A DNA stretch of 44,531 nt from Verrucomicrobiota bacterium. GTDB lineage: Bacteria; Verrucomicrobiota; Verrucomicrobiia; Chthoniobacterales; Terrimicrobiaceae. Both the position numbers and the translations under genes were made by a program. The stretch is from contig JAPLTF010000028.1 of assembly GCA_026398275.1 (NCBI GenBank), positions 1 to 44,531 of the forward strand. Reading direction: 5' to 3'. A model generated the notes under the pieces. It was not told where the DNA came from. It did not search any database and saw only the letters and a program-made list of their open reading frames with translations. Shown here in pieces: positions 1-8,244 of this stretch (within the stretch, counting starts at the first letter, position 1; each line of letters begins with the position of its first letter).

Positions 1-2
1 AG

Positions 3-53
3 TTCCTGCCGAAAACGCGCAAGGGGGTAGGTCGGCACTACAAGCCCTTTTGA
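3..53 (+). CDS. possible C-terminal end of an upstream gene (partial)
   Basis: The third forward frame is open from the window edge to a TGA at 51-53 and reads FLPKTRKGVGRHYKPF. The basic, aromatic end looks like a plausible protein C-terminus, but 16 codons are too few to assign a family. It may be chance. Confidence 0.25.
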   Translation, partial: FLPKTRKGVGRHYKPF

Positions 54-95
54 GGACTACCCCACTGTGTTTATGCGGGTCTGCGGGCCTCGGAG

Positions 96-119
96 GGCTG
101 AAAATAGCTGATTTTCGCC
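96..119. terminator. small hairpin downstream of the DUF4914-like gene
   Basis: GGCTGAAAAT at 96-105 pairs with ATTTTCGCC at 111-119 around a 5-nt loop, with one bulged base. It lies about 20 nt past the stop of the minus-strand gene. No T-tract follows, so a terminator role is only a guess. Confidence 0.25.
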
Positions 120-138
120 TCCAGTCCGCGAAGTGGGG

Positions 139-2109
139 CTAGTTGGGCTCGAGGGTTTTCACCTCCATCAGGGATTCGTAGTCCGCAAGCGTCCCGCCCT
201 CGAGGCAGCAGGAAATGATCTCCCTGCCCTTGGGCAGAAGGTCATCCACCAGAAATGCGGCCAGCTCGCGGTGGAAAAATTCGGCGAGGATCCCTGCCCC
301 GGCATCATAGGCCTCGGGCCCGACCTCGGGCTGCTGATCGACCTCAAAAAACCAGGGCCCGATCGTGCGGCCCTCGACGATGATCGTCCCGGTCGTGTAG
401 CCGAGCAGCGGACAGCGGGAGGGTTTCAGGCGGGATGCGGAGAATTTGGCTCCGCCGCGGCGGGCGAGGTATTCGCGCATGATCCACTGGGGCATGAATC
501 CGACCTCCCAGGCTCCGATGTGCTGATTGGGAACGAGCACGTAGCGCACCTTGGGGGTTTCGATGATCTGGTTGAGCAGGAGGTTGGCGTGATCCACCCG
601 CCGACCGGTCGCAAACGGCCAGTAGGACCCAACGCCCTCCGAGGACATTCCCTCGCTCTGCACGATGCTGGGGTTGGCGTGCCCCCGCGGGGCCACCAGC
701 CGCCAGAGCCAGCCCAGGGCCGGCGGAAGCACGTGAAAGAGACCGAGAATCCCATAGGTCGGGTTCTCTCGTGTGCAGGGAGGGGTGCGGACGCCCATGC
801 TCCGGACATCCACGTCCACGGCACCGCTCACCACCTTGGGGATGATCCGCCGCGGGATGATGACGCGCGGGTTCGGGCAGGGCTCGCCGGGCGCATCCTC
901 GATCGGCTCCCAGAGAAGGGACGTCGCGCCCGGCGTGCCCTGCAAGTTCAGAAAGAGGAGCGGCTCCGGCGGATGGACGGCCAGGCTCTCGAGGTGGGGG
1001 TCGGTGCCGTAGCGGGTGATGTGGTTGCAGCGCACAAACCAGGCGTCCTCGGCATCCATCAGCGTGAGCTTGTCGGCCCCCTTTTCCAGGGCCGGATGAC
1101 AGAGGGCCATGTCGTCGGTCACGGGGCGCAGCTCGCAGGCGTGCGGCAGCGTGAGACTGCGCATCTCGCCTGTCTGCGTGTTCGTGCCAATGAGGAGGGT
1201 GCCGTCGCTGTTGCGGTGCGGGTATTCCAGCATCTCGGATTTTCCGCCGCCGCTCGCCCCCTCGTGAGAGATCACGATTTTGTTTTCGTAGGGGGTGACG
1301 ACCAGCACCGTCGAGCAGTGCATGGTCACCCAATTCTCCTCCTCCCCGATGTTGAGCAGAACCCCGTAGATTCCCTTCTTGGCGCTCGGGCCGGGGTAGA
1401 GGTTGTAGCTGAAGAGCTCATGGCGTCCGGGGAGCCGGTTGTGCACGACGACCTGCTTCCCGTCGAAGTGCGTGTGCCGGAAAGGCGGGGCCACATAGAT
1501 GATGGCACGCGGAGAGAAGCCGGCGGGGAGGTTCGCCGGATCCAGGATCCCCTGGAGCATCGACAGGCCGAGGGCGAAAAACCCCGCATTGTCGGGCGCA
1601 ATGACCAGCGCGTCGGTCCCCTTGCCCGCCATCCCCGCATGGAAGGCAAAAACGGCCAGGGGCTGCCCCGCCAGCCAGGACAGCGTCTCCTCGCGCACCC
1701 CGTCAAAAGGTTCTCCAAACCGCTCGCCGTAAGTGGGCTTGTCGGTGGGGCGATCATCCCCAATCACCATGCAATCGGGATCACGCCGGCGCATATAGGG
1801 TTCAAGGTAGTTGGCCGATATGCCGTTGCGAACCCGGCACACCCGGGCCTCCACCGTCCGCCCCCGTCCGGGAACTTCATAGGCCACCTCGTGCCAACCG
1901 TAGTTGTCCGCGTCGCGCACCGCCAACTCCACCAACCCGCCCACCGAGCGCGCCACGATCACAGAGGGCGCGGAGTCCAGAATTTCTGCGGCCTCTTTGG
2001 GAATCTCAAAGGGGAGATGCCGGCTTTTCCGGCAGAGCGAACCCCGCGAGGAAAGTGGCACGGAGGAAGAAGGGGGCGGGGCGCATGGTCGTTCGGATGG
2101 TGTGTTCAC
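139..2109 (-). CDS. DUF4914-like protein with PEP-carboxykinase-type P-loop
   Basis: Protein of 656 aa starting at GTG. The clearest feature is a P-loop, GASGGGKS at residues 284-291, within SHEGASGGGKSEM. This resembles the kinase-1a motif of phosphoenolpyruvate carboxykinases rather than a classical ABC or AAA P-loop. The size and the sequence around the loop match my memory of the DUF4914 family, which is distantly PEPCK-like and of unknown reaction. A nucleotide-dependent enzyme of the cytosol is therefore likely, but the substrate is unknown. No signal peptide or membrane segment is seen; the first 30 residues are Pro/Ser-rich and may not be structured. It stands alone, with the AraC-type regulator gene upstream on the same strand about 140 bp away. 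A long open frame on the opposite strand is a GC-rich shadow. Confidence 0.7.
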   Translation of the reverse strand: MNTPSERPCAPPPSSSVPLSSRGSLCRKSRHLPFEIPKEAAEILDSAPSVIVARSVGGLVELAVRDADNYGWHEVAYEVPGRGRTVEARVCRVRNGISANYLEPYMRRRDPDCMVIGDDRPTDKPTYGERFGEPFDGVREETLSWLAGQPLAVFAFHAGMAGKGTDALVIAPDNAGFFALGLSMLQGILDPANLPAGFSPRAIIYVAPPFRHTHFDGKQVVVHNRLPGRHELFSYNLYPGPSAKKGIYGVLLNIGEEENWVTMHCSTVLVVTPYENKIVISHEGASGGGKSEMLEYPHRNSDGTLLIGTNTQTGEMRSLTLPHACELRPVTDDMALCHPALEKGADKLTLMDAEDAWFVRCNHITRYGTDPHLESLAVHPPEPLLFLNLQGTPGATSLLWEPIEDAPGEPCPNPRVIIPRRIIPKVVSGAVDVDVRSMGVRTPPCTRENPTYGILGLFHVLPPALGWLWRLVAPRGHANPSIVQSEGMSSEGVGSYWPFATGRRVDHANLLLNQIIETPKVRYVLVPNQHIGAWEVGFMPQWIMREYLARRGGAKFSASRLKPSRCPLLGYTTGTIIVEGRTIGPWFFEVDQQPEVGPEAYDAGAGILAEFFHRELAAFLVDDLLPKGREIISCCLEGGTLADYESLMEVKTLEPN

Positions 2110-2249
2110 GGCAGCACGATATGCGACTCCCCCTCCGAGTTCTCCGCACTCCCTGCGTTTTATAGCGCATTTTATGATATCAACACCTGATCAAATCATA
2201 TCGGCCCGATTGCGTGTTCCTCCCAAGTCCCATTCTGGCACCGCGCTGG

Positions 2250-3137
2250 TCATGGTGCCCGGAGGCTCTTTCGGAACTCTCTGGGGGAGGCTCCCACGAT
2301 TTTGCGGAAGATGCGGTGGAACTGGGACAACGATTGGAAGCCGGAGGCAAATGCGGCATCCGTGATGCGCACGCGCGGATCCTTCATCAGCTCTCTGGCT
2401 CTGTCAACCCGGTGGCGGCCGACATACTCACCAAAGGTTAGCCCGGTGGAGTGGTGGAAGGTTCTTGAGAAGTGCCCCTCGCTCATGCCGACATGCTGCG
2501 CGGCATCGCCGAGGGTGACATTTCGCAGCAAGCACTCCCGCCGCAAGAATCGACAGGCTTTTTTCACGGGATCAGGCAGATGAAGCTCCGCCGGGGCGAG
2601 ATGAAGGGTCATCCGCTCGGAGAAAAGGCGGACTGCCAGCTCGACAAAATGAATGTAGGCCGCGCATTTCTGCTCTGTCAGTTCGGGCGTGGATTCCCAG
2701 TCAGCCCTCCACTCGCGGGTGTTTCCGTGGAATCCGTGCTGCTCGAAAAACCGCTTCGCGCGATCCCATTCTGTTTTCCCGGACGGCACGGTTCGGAAGC
2801 CGCCGAATACAAGATAACCGGCGGTCACTGCCCCGACCCGCAGGGGGATTGCCACCTCGCAAAGCCTGGCCGGGCATCTGCCTCTGGCCACTGTCTTCGA
2901 TGCCTTCGCCAAGAGGTCTTGGCGGAACTGGGCACAGGATGCAGCCTCCCGGCTCTTGGATTGCAAATCACAACAAATCCTTGCTCCGCATTGCCCAGGA
3001 TCCGGCGCATGCCTCCCGAACTCATCCACGACCTCCAGGCGAAATCCGGTGGCAACCAGAAAGTCCTCACGGAAGACGCCCCACTCGGGGGAACCAGCAA
3101 ACTTCTCGACCAGTGCTCTCCGGATGATTTTTGGCAT
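2250..3137 (-). CDS. AraC-family regulator with PocR-type sensory domain
   Basis: Protein of 295 aa. Residues 1 to about 180 look like a PocR-type ligand-binding domain: several Cys (50, 55, 56, 68, 88, 93) sit around a GYLVFGGFRT strand, as in PocR domains that bind small ligands or metals. Residues 190-292 form the two-helix-turn-helix AraC DNA-binding domain, with VTLGDAAQHVGMSEGHFSR as the first HTH and ITDAAFASGFQSLSQFHRIF as the second. It is expected to be a cytoplasmic transcription activator. The next gene downstream on the same strand is the DUF4914-like gene, a possible target; this is inferred from position only. The ligand cannot be told from sequence. Confidence 0.8.
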   Translation of the reverse strand: MPKIIRRALVEKFAGSPEWGVFREDFLVATGFRLEVVDEFGRHAPDPGQCGARICCDLQSKSREAASCAQFRQDLLAKASKTVARGRCPARLCEVAIPLRVGAVTAGYLVFGGFRTVPSGKTEWDRAKRFFEQHGFHGNTREWRADWESTPELTEQKCAAYIHFVELAVRLFSERMTLHLAPAELHLPDPVKKACRFLRRECLLRNVTLGDAAQHVGMSEGHFSRTFHHSTGLTFGEYVGRHRVDRARELMKDPRVRITDAAFASGFQSLSQFHRIFRKIVGASPREFRKSLRAP

Positions 3138-3219
3138 GCCTCAAGAATTCGTATCTGAATCAGCATGGAATGCTATCAAGGGCCAAAGGGTCCGCAAGCA
3201 AGCAGCGAACGCAGGAAGG

Positions 3220-3401
3220 AACCCGTTGGGGTGTGATCAAAAGTGGTTGCGGTTGATCCGTTGGTATTCGCGAGGATCGCCAAGGGAGCATGGGCGTCCC
3301 GCCCGTGTCGGCACTGGTTTCGCAGCACGGTCAGTCTCCAAACAGGCGGGACGCCTGTTCTCCTTTGGCCTCACCCACATTTGATCACACCAAACCCGTT
3401 G
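3220..3401. mobile_element. MITE-like non-coding element with terminal inverted and direct repeats
   Basis: GGTGTGATCAAA (3230-3241) and TTTGATCACACC (3380-3391) are perfect 12-bp inverted repeats bounding a 162-bp non-coding segment. Outside them AACCCGTTG occurs as a direct repeat at 3220-3228 and 3393-3401, as a target duplication would. Inside are two hairpins, GGGCGTCCCGCCC (3292-3304) and AACAGGCG-GGA-CGCCTGTT (3341-3359); their GGCGTCCCGCC and GGCGGGACGCC cores are also complementary to each other. No coding frame is visible. The architecture suggests a miniature transposable or REP-type element sitting between the regulator and channel genes. The 3138-3463 interval holds nothing else recognisable. 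Confidence 0.6.
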
Positions 3402-3463
3402 TCGCGATGGTGACCGCCCGGAGAATGTCGCAATCACCGCTTGATTCCCGGAAATCCTGCACT

Positions 3464-4309
3464 ATGGATGACTGCAAATTTTTTATGGGCGATCAAGACT
3501 TGGCAGATCTGAAGATGAGACCGGGGGTGGCCGGTTGGAGGCTTGGCCTGGCGCACTGGGTCGAGTCGCGCGGGCTACAGCATTTCGTCGTCGGGGTCAT
3601 TCTTTTGAATGCCGCGATCCTCGGGCTGGAGACCAGCCCGGCCGCCATGGAACGGTTCGGGCTGCCGCTTCGGGTTCTGGACAAGCTCTGCCTCGCGGTG
3701 TTTCTCGTGGAAATCGGCGCGCGGCTTCTCGCCTACCGGCTCTACTTTTTCCGGAGCGGATGGAATATCTTCGATTTTGCGGTGGTCGGGGTGGCGCTCG
3801 TTCCGGGTGCGGGTCCCTGGGCGGTGCTGCGCTCGCTGCGCGTTCTGAGGGTGCTCCGCCTCCTGACAGTGATCCCCTCTCTGCGCAAGGTGGTGGCGGC
3901 ATTTTTGCACGCCATACCAGGGCTCGGCGGCGTCATGCTCCTGATGGGGATTTTCCTCTACACATCGGCCGTGCTCGCGACAAATCTGTTCGGGGCTCAA
4001 TATCCGCAGTGGTTCGGCTCGCTCGGAGGAAGCCTGTTCTCGCTCTTCCAGATTCTCACGCTGGAAGGCTGGGCCGACATGGCCCGCGCCATCATGGAGA
4101 CCCACGCTTGGGCGCCCTTTTTCTTTATTCCGTTCATCATCATCGCCACGTTCACCGTGCTGAACCTGTTTATCGGCATCATTGTTTCAACCATGCAGGA
4201 ACTGGCCATGGCACCTGAAAAGAGTGACTCCTCCCCGGGAACGGTCGAGTTGATCGCGCGCATCGAGGCAGACCTCAAGGCGCTACGCACGCAGATGATC
4301 AATAACTAA
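3464..4309 (+). CDS. bacterial voltage-gated cation channel (BacNav/BacCav type), filter TLEGWADM
   Basis: A single-domain six-segment channel of 281 aa from ATG 3464; starts at 3485 and 3515 are also possible. S1 includes VILLNAAILGLE. S4 has arginines every third residue, R123, R126, R129 and R132, then R141-K142, the normal voltage sensor. The pore filter is T199-L-E-G-W-A-D-M206, and S6 (VLNLFIGIIVSTMQE) is typical. The C-terminus is charged (VELIARIEADLKALRTQ) and could form the tetramerising coiled coil of this family. Sodium channels such as NaChBac and NavAb have Ser after the filter Glu. Here it is Gly, with Asp two residues after Trp, as in Meiothermus CavMr and domain I of animal Cav channels, so calcium permeation is a reasonable inference. 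The gene ends 15 nt before the bicarbonate permease gene. Confidence 0.9.
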   Translation: MDDCKFFMGDQDLADLKMRPGVAGWRLGLAHWVESRGLQHFVVGVILLNAAILGLETSPAAMERFGLPLRVLDKLCLAVFLVEIGARLLAYRLYFFRSGWNIFDFAVVGVALVPGAGPWAVLRSLRVLRVLRLLTVIPSLRKVVAAFLHAIPGLGGVMLLMGIFLYTSAVLATNLFGAQYPQWFGSLGGSLFSLFQILTLEGWADMARAIMETHAWAPFFFIPFIIIATFTVLNLFIGIIVSTMQELAMAPEKSDSSPGTVELIARIEADLKALRTQMINN

Positions 4310-4324
4310 ACCGCGGTCTATTGC

Positions 4325-5290
4325 ATGAACTCACTCGAATACCTTCTTCAGCCCGCGATCCTCTTCTTTTTGCTCGGAGTCCTGGCGGTGGTTGTGAAGT
4401 CGGATCTGGAAATCCCCGATTCTGTTCTGAAAATCCTCTCACTCTACCTGCTCTTCGCCCTTGGATTCAAAGGCGGAACCGAGCTCCAGCACACGGCGTG
4501 GAGCTGGGCGGTGGCGACTCCGCTTCTGGTCGCGGTCGCCGCCTCGTTTCTGTTTCCCCTGGCTGTTTATCCGATCATGCGGAGGAAATTTTCGCCCGTG
4601 GATGCGGCGGCGGTCGCCGCGACGTATGGCTCGGTCAGCGCGGTGACCTTCATGACGGCGTCGTCCTTTCTGGAGGTTCGCGGTATGGCGTTCGGCGGCT
4701 ACATGGTGGCGGCTCTGGCGCTGATGGAAAGCCCGGCGATCCTCACCGGGCTGGTTCTGGCGAGGCAGGCGAACGGCGGGAGCGGCGGGAGCGGCGGGCT
4801 CTCCTGGGGGAGCGTCCTTCATGAGTGCCTCGCCAACAAGTCGGTTCTTGTGCTTCTCGGGAGCCTGCTCATCGGCTGCGTCACCCCGGCTTCAGGGGCC
4901 CGCGCGCTCCAGCCGTTTGTGGCCGGCCTCTTTCCCGGCGTGCTGTGTTTCTTCCTCATGGACCTTGGGATTGTTGCGGCGAGAAGGATTGCCGACCTGC
5001 GTGCCGGAGGAATTTACGCGGTGGTCTTTGCGCTGGCGTTCCCGCTGGTTGCCGGCGGGGGAGCCCTCCTGCTGGCAAGGGTTCTCCACTTCGGGGTCGG
5101 CGATGCCGTGCTGTTCGCGATCCTTTGCGGAAGCGGGTCCTACATCGCTGTGCCTGCGGCGTTCCGCGCAGCACTGCCGGAGGCAAATCCCGGCGTCTAT
5201 GTCGCCCTGGCCCTCGGCGTGACGTTCCCGTTCAATCTCTTCATCGGCATTCCGCTGGCCTGCTCGGTGGCGCGGGCTCTCTGGGGTTGA
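4325..5290 (+). CDS. sbtA: SbtA-type sodium-dependent bicarbonate permease
   Basis: A 321-aa integral membrane protein with about ten hydrophobic segments and almost no soluble loops, the usual size of the SbtA/DUF897 family. Family-like features include the opening LLQPAILFFLLGVLAVVVKSD, the conserved GFKGG after the second segment, YGSVSAVTFMTA in the middle, and CGSGSYIAVPAAFR near the C-terminus. Known members import bicarbonate with sodium across the inner membrane. The gene starts 15 nt after the channel stop, so the two are probably cotranscribed. A short Gly/Ser run (GGSGGSGG) lies in the central loop, where SbtA proteins bind their SbtB partner in cyanobacteria; no SbtB gene is seen here. 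Confidence 0.85.
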   Translation: MNSLEYLLQPAILFFLLGVLAVVVKSDLEIPDSVLKILSLYLLFALGFKGGTELQHTAWSWAVATPLLVAVAASFLFPLAVYPIMRRKFSPVDAAAVAATYGSVSAVTFMTASSFLEVRGMAFGGYMVAALALMESPAILTGLVLARQANGGSGGSGGLSWGSVLHECLANKSVLVLLGSLLIGCVTPASGARALQPFVAGLFPGVLCFFLMDLGIVAARRIADLRAGGIYAVVFALAFPLVAGGGALLLARVLHFGVGDAVLFAILCGSGSYIAVPAAFRAALPEANPGVYVALALGVTFPFNLFIGIPLACSVARALWG

Positions 5291-5315
5291 GCCCGGCCGT
5301 ATCGGGTGGCTCTAG

Positions 5316-5816
5316 TCACGGAAGCGAGAGCCGGGCGCTGGCTGCGCGCGCATCGTCGGCGATCCGCCCGCGGAAGGATTCCATTTTTGCCCGCAGCTCC
5401 CCGTCGGTTATCGCGAGGATTTGAAGCGCCAGGAGCCCCGCGTTGCGGGCATTGCCGATGCCGACCGTGGCGACGGGAATGCCGCCGGGCATCTGCACGA
5501 TCGAAAGGAGCGAGTCCATACCCTTCAGCGCTTTCGACTCGACCGGCACGCCGATGACGGGCAGCACGGTGTGGCTCGCGACCATTCCCGGCAAATGCGC
5601 CGCCCCCCCGGCTCCGGCAATGATCACCCGCAGGCCGCGCGCGACCGCCGTGCGGGCATAGTCGGCCATGTCATCAGGCGTTCGATGCGCCGAGATGACA
5701 CGGGCCTCGTAGGCGGCTCCGAATTCCTGGAGCGTTTCTGCGGCAGCGCGCATCGTCGGCCAGTCCGAGTCGCTGCCCATGATGAGGCCGACGAGTGGTG
5801 AAGCGGATTTGTTCAT
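5316..5816 (-). CDS. purE: N5-carboxyaminoimidazole ribonucleotide mutase
   Basis: A 166-aa PurE of normal class I length. GSDSDWPTM near the N-terminus, [10 protein letters not shown] with the catalytic His, and [16 protein letters not shown] are all present. It converts N5-CAIR to CAIR in purine synthesis in the cytosol. The ATG overlaps the last codon of purK by 4 nt (ATGA), so the pair is translationally coupled, matching the two-step PurK-PurE route. It converges with the bicarbonate permease gene, leaving only 25 nt between stops and no obvious terminator. Confidence 0.95.
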   Translation of the reverse strand: MNKSASPLVGLIMGSDSDWPTMRAAAETLQEFGAAYEARVISAHRTPDDMADYARTAVARGLRVIIAGAGGAAHLPGMVASHTVLPVIGVPVESKALKGMDSLLSIVQMPGGIPVATVGIGNARNAGLLALQILAITDGELRAKMESFRGRIADDARAASARLSLP

Positions 5817-6994
5817 GCGGGAATCGGCTGGTCGAAGTGGATGCTGTCTGCGGCGCGCCGCGCGATGGCGAGCGCTTCCGCGGCGGTTTCTCCGAGGGCG
5901 GTCACGTGCCCCATTTTCCGGCCAGGGGCGGCGTGAAGCTTTCCGTAGAGATGGACGTGGGCTCCGGGGATTGCGAGCGCGTCCGCAATGCCGCGCGGCG
6001 CCCCGCTGGAGAGGGTTTTTGCCAGAAGGTTGACCATGGCGGCCGGAGCCCGCATGTGGGTGCTGCCGAGCGGCAGCCCGCGGATCGCGCGGATGTGGTT
6101 TTCAAACTGCGAGCACTCGCTGGCCTCGATCGTGTAGTGGCCGGAGTTGTGGACGCGGGGAGCCATTTCGTTGACGAGCAGGCGGCCGTCCTGCATCAGG
6201 AAGAACTCGACACCAAAGCTGCCGACGCCATCCACCGCCTCCACCGCCTCCCATGCGATGCGGGCCGCCTCCTCCGCAATGGCTTCCTTCACGGCTGCGG
6301 GCGCGATCACCTCGTCGCAGACGTGGTCGTTCTGCCGCGTCTCGACCACAGGGTAAACCGCCCGGTCCCCGGCCTTGCCCCGTGTCACGATGACCGCGAG
6401 CTCGCGGTCAAAAGCACACCATCGCTCGGCATACAATCCCGCCTCATGGCCGCCGAGTTTTTCCAATGCCGCAGCCCAGTCGGAGGCGTCCCTCACCGTG
6501 AAATTTCCCGTGCCGTCGTAGCCGAGGCAGCGGCGCTTGAGAACGAACGGATAGCCCATCATCGCAGCGGCGACGTCGTGTGAGGAGGGGGACGGGACGG
6601 GCTCAAAATCTGTCACCGGCACACCGGCCGCCCGCAGGGTTTGCTTTTGCACCAGCTTGTCCTGGAGGAGCGCCATCGTCCGCGACGACGGCCAGACCTC
6701 GTGCCCCAGGCTTTCGAGACCGGCGAGCAGCGGGGCCTCGACGAATTCGTTCTCCAAAGTCACCACGTCCGCCTCCTTCGAGAACCGGCTGAGCGTCGCG
6801 GGCGATTGATAGCTGCCCTCGCAGAAATCCGAAACCTCGCGCCGTGCGGGGCAGGCCGGCGATGCGTCGAGCACGCGCGCGCAAAGCCCGAGCTGGGACG
6901 CGGCGCGAGCGAGCATGAGCGCGAGCTGCCCTCCGCCGATGATGCCCACGGTGGGGAGACGCGGAACCGGGCCTTGCACAAATACGCGATTCAT
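5813..6994 (-). CDS. purK: N5-carboxyaminoimidazole ribonucleotide synthase
   Basis: A 393-aa ATP-grasp enzyme. The N-terminal Rossmann part opens with [18 protein letters not shown]; the ATP-grasp core contains [17 protein letters not shown], and [21 protein letters not shown] is the PurK signature. It makes N5-CAIR from AIR, ATP and bicarbonate. The gene is first in a purK-purE pair and is divergent from recF. Its use of bicarbonate next to a bicarbonate permease gene on the other strand may be coincidence. Confidence 0.95.
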   Translation of the reverse strand: MNRVFVQGPVPRLPTVGIIGGGQLALMLARAASQLGLCARVLDASPACPARREVSDFCEGSYQSPATLSRFSKEADVVTLENEFVEAPLLAGLESLGHEVWPSSRTMALLQDKLVQKQTLRAAGVPVTDFEPVPSPSSHDVAAAMMGYPFVLKRRCLGYDGTGNFTVRDASDWAAALEKLGGHEAGLYAERWCAFDRELAVIVTRGKAGDRAVYPVVETRQNDHVCDEVIAPAAVKEAIAEEAARIAWEAVEAVDGVGSFGVEFFLMQDGRLLVNEMAPRVHNSGHYTIEASECSQFENHIRAIRGLPLGSTHMRAPAAMVNLLAKTLSSGAPRGIADALAIPGAHVHLYGKLHAAPGRKMGHVTALGETAAEALAIARRAADSIHFDQPIPA

Positions 6995-7066
6995 CGGGCG
7001 GGTTCCTTAAACATCGATTTTAAAACAATACGCCATGTCAGCAGGAGGAACACGATTCCATCACAG

Positions 7067-7103
7067 GAAAATTTTGCACATTCTTTTTTGTGCAGAAAAT
7101 TTC
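7067..7103. promoter_or_regulatory. A/T-rich dyad in the purK-recF divergent intergenic region
   Basis: GCACA at 7076-7080 and TGTGC at 7089-7093 form a dyad extended by A/T-rich arms (GAAAATTTT on the left, AGAAAATTT on the right). It sits between the divergent purK and recF starts (6995-7154), where promoters are expected. It could be an operator or part of an AT-rich promoter; no known binding site is recognised. Confidence 0.3.
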
Positions 7104-7154
7104 CCGGGGACCAGCGGTTCCGGGGTTTGACCTCAACCCGCGTGCGGGCATGAT

Positions 7155-8207
7155 GTGCGGGTGCTCACCGATCTGAGATTGCGCGACTTCCGCTGCTTCG
7201 AGTCCCTGGAGATTTCCCTGGGGCCGGGGCGCACGTTCATCATGGGAGCGAACGCGCAGGGGAAGACCTCGATCCTCGAGGCGGTCTGCCTCCTGCTTCG
7301 CCTGCAATCCCCTCGCACATCCACAACGGCCGACGCCATCAGGTTTGAGCGGCCCCGGTTTTCTCTCGATGCGCATTATTCCGGAACCCACCTCCTCCTC
7401 CACTACTCGCACGAGGAGCGGGAGTTGCTGCTGGATTCCAAGCCGCAGGCGCGGACGGACGACTACCTCGACGTGGCCAGGGTGGCATGGTTTGCGAATA
7501 CCGACCTCGAGCTTGTGCGGGGAAGCGGTTCCGGCCGGCGCAGGTATCTGGACTTTCTCGGAATGCAATGCGTGCCCGGCTACAGGAAATCCCTGCGCGC
7601 CTACGAGCGGGCGCTGCGCTCGCGGAATGCTCTGCTCAAGGACAACCGTCCGCGCCGGGAAATCGATGCGTTCGACCCGCCGCTGGTCGAGGCCGGGGAG
7701 TTTCTTTTTGAGGCCCGGGGCCAGCTTTGCAAAGCGCTCGCCCCCATCGCCCGCACGGCGTGCATGGAGATCAGCGGCGGAGCCGACGCCCTGGAGATTT
7801 CTTATCGTCCGGGCGCTCCAAGGCCGCTGGCTGCTGCGCTTGCCGATTCGCGGGAGGAGGAGATGAGGCTCCGGCAGACGACCGTCGGCCCGCACCGCGA
7901 CGACTTGAGGATGGCAATCAACAATCTGGAAGCCGCCGGTTTCGCATCCGAGGGCCAGCAGCGCGGGATCGCGCTCTCGCTGAAACTCGCCCAGGCATGG
8001 CACATCGAGTCGGTCCAGAACCGCGCACCGATCCTGCTCCTCGACGATATATTCGGCGAGCTCGACCCGGCCCGCCGCAACCGGCTGCTGGCCTCGCTGC
8101 CGCAGCAAAGCCAGACGATCATCACGACCACGTTTCTGGACTGGGCCGACCGCCAGCCATCCGACGCGGTGCTCCAACTGGCGGACGGTCGCCTCGAACC
8201 GGCGTAG
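7155..8207 (+). CDS. recF: RecF-type recombination mediator ATPase
   Basis: A 350-aa SMC-like ABC ATPase of normal RecF length. It begins with LTDLRLRDFRCFESLEI and has Walker A GANAQGKT at 31-38. The middle has a GPHRDDL motif, and the C-terminal part carries the signature SEGQQRGIALSLKLAQ and Walker B ILLLDDIFGELD. RecF helps load RecA at gapped DNA in the cytosol. The start is GTG at 7155; a second in-frame GTG is at 7161. Here it lies apart from any visible dnaA, dnaN or gyrB and is followed 37 nt later by trpB. Confidence 0.9.
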   Translation: MRVLTDLRLRDFRCFESLEISLGPGRTFIMGANAQGKTSILEAVCLLLRLQSPRTSTTADAIRFERPRFSLDAHYSGTHLLLHYSHEERELLLDSKPQARTDDYLDVARVAWFANTDLELVRGSGSGRRRYLDFLGMQCVPGYRKSLRAYERALRSRNALLKDNRPRREIDAFDPPLVEAGEFLFEARGQLCKALAPIARTACMEISGGADALEISYRPGAPRPLAAALADSREEEMRLRQTTVGPHRDDLRMAINNLEAAGFASEGQQRGIALSLKLAQAWHIESVQNRAPILLLDDIFGELDPARRNRLLASLPQQSQTIITTTFLDWADRQPSDAVLQLADGRLEPA

Positions 8208-8244
8208 GGCTTGTCGAAGGGGGATTTCGCGCTAAGGTTGAGCG

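Noticed and set aside
139..2109. Naming the DUF4914-like protein a phosphoenolpyruvate carboxykinase
   Set aside because: Only the P-loop region resembles PEPCK; substrate and metal-binding motifs were not identified.
133..2190. 685-codon open frame on the plus strand opposite the DUF4914-like gene
   Set aside because: It mirrors the GC-rich codon pattern of the minus-strand gene and shows no family motif, while the opposite strand has a clear P-loop protein.
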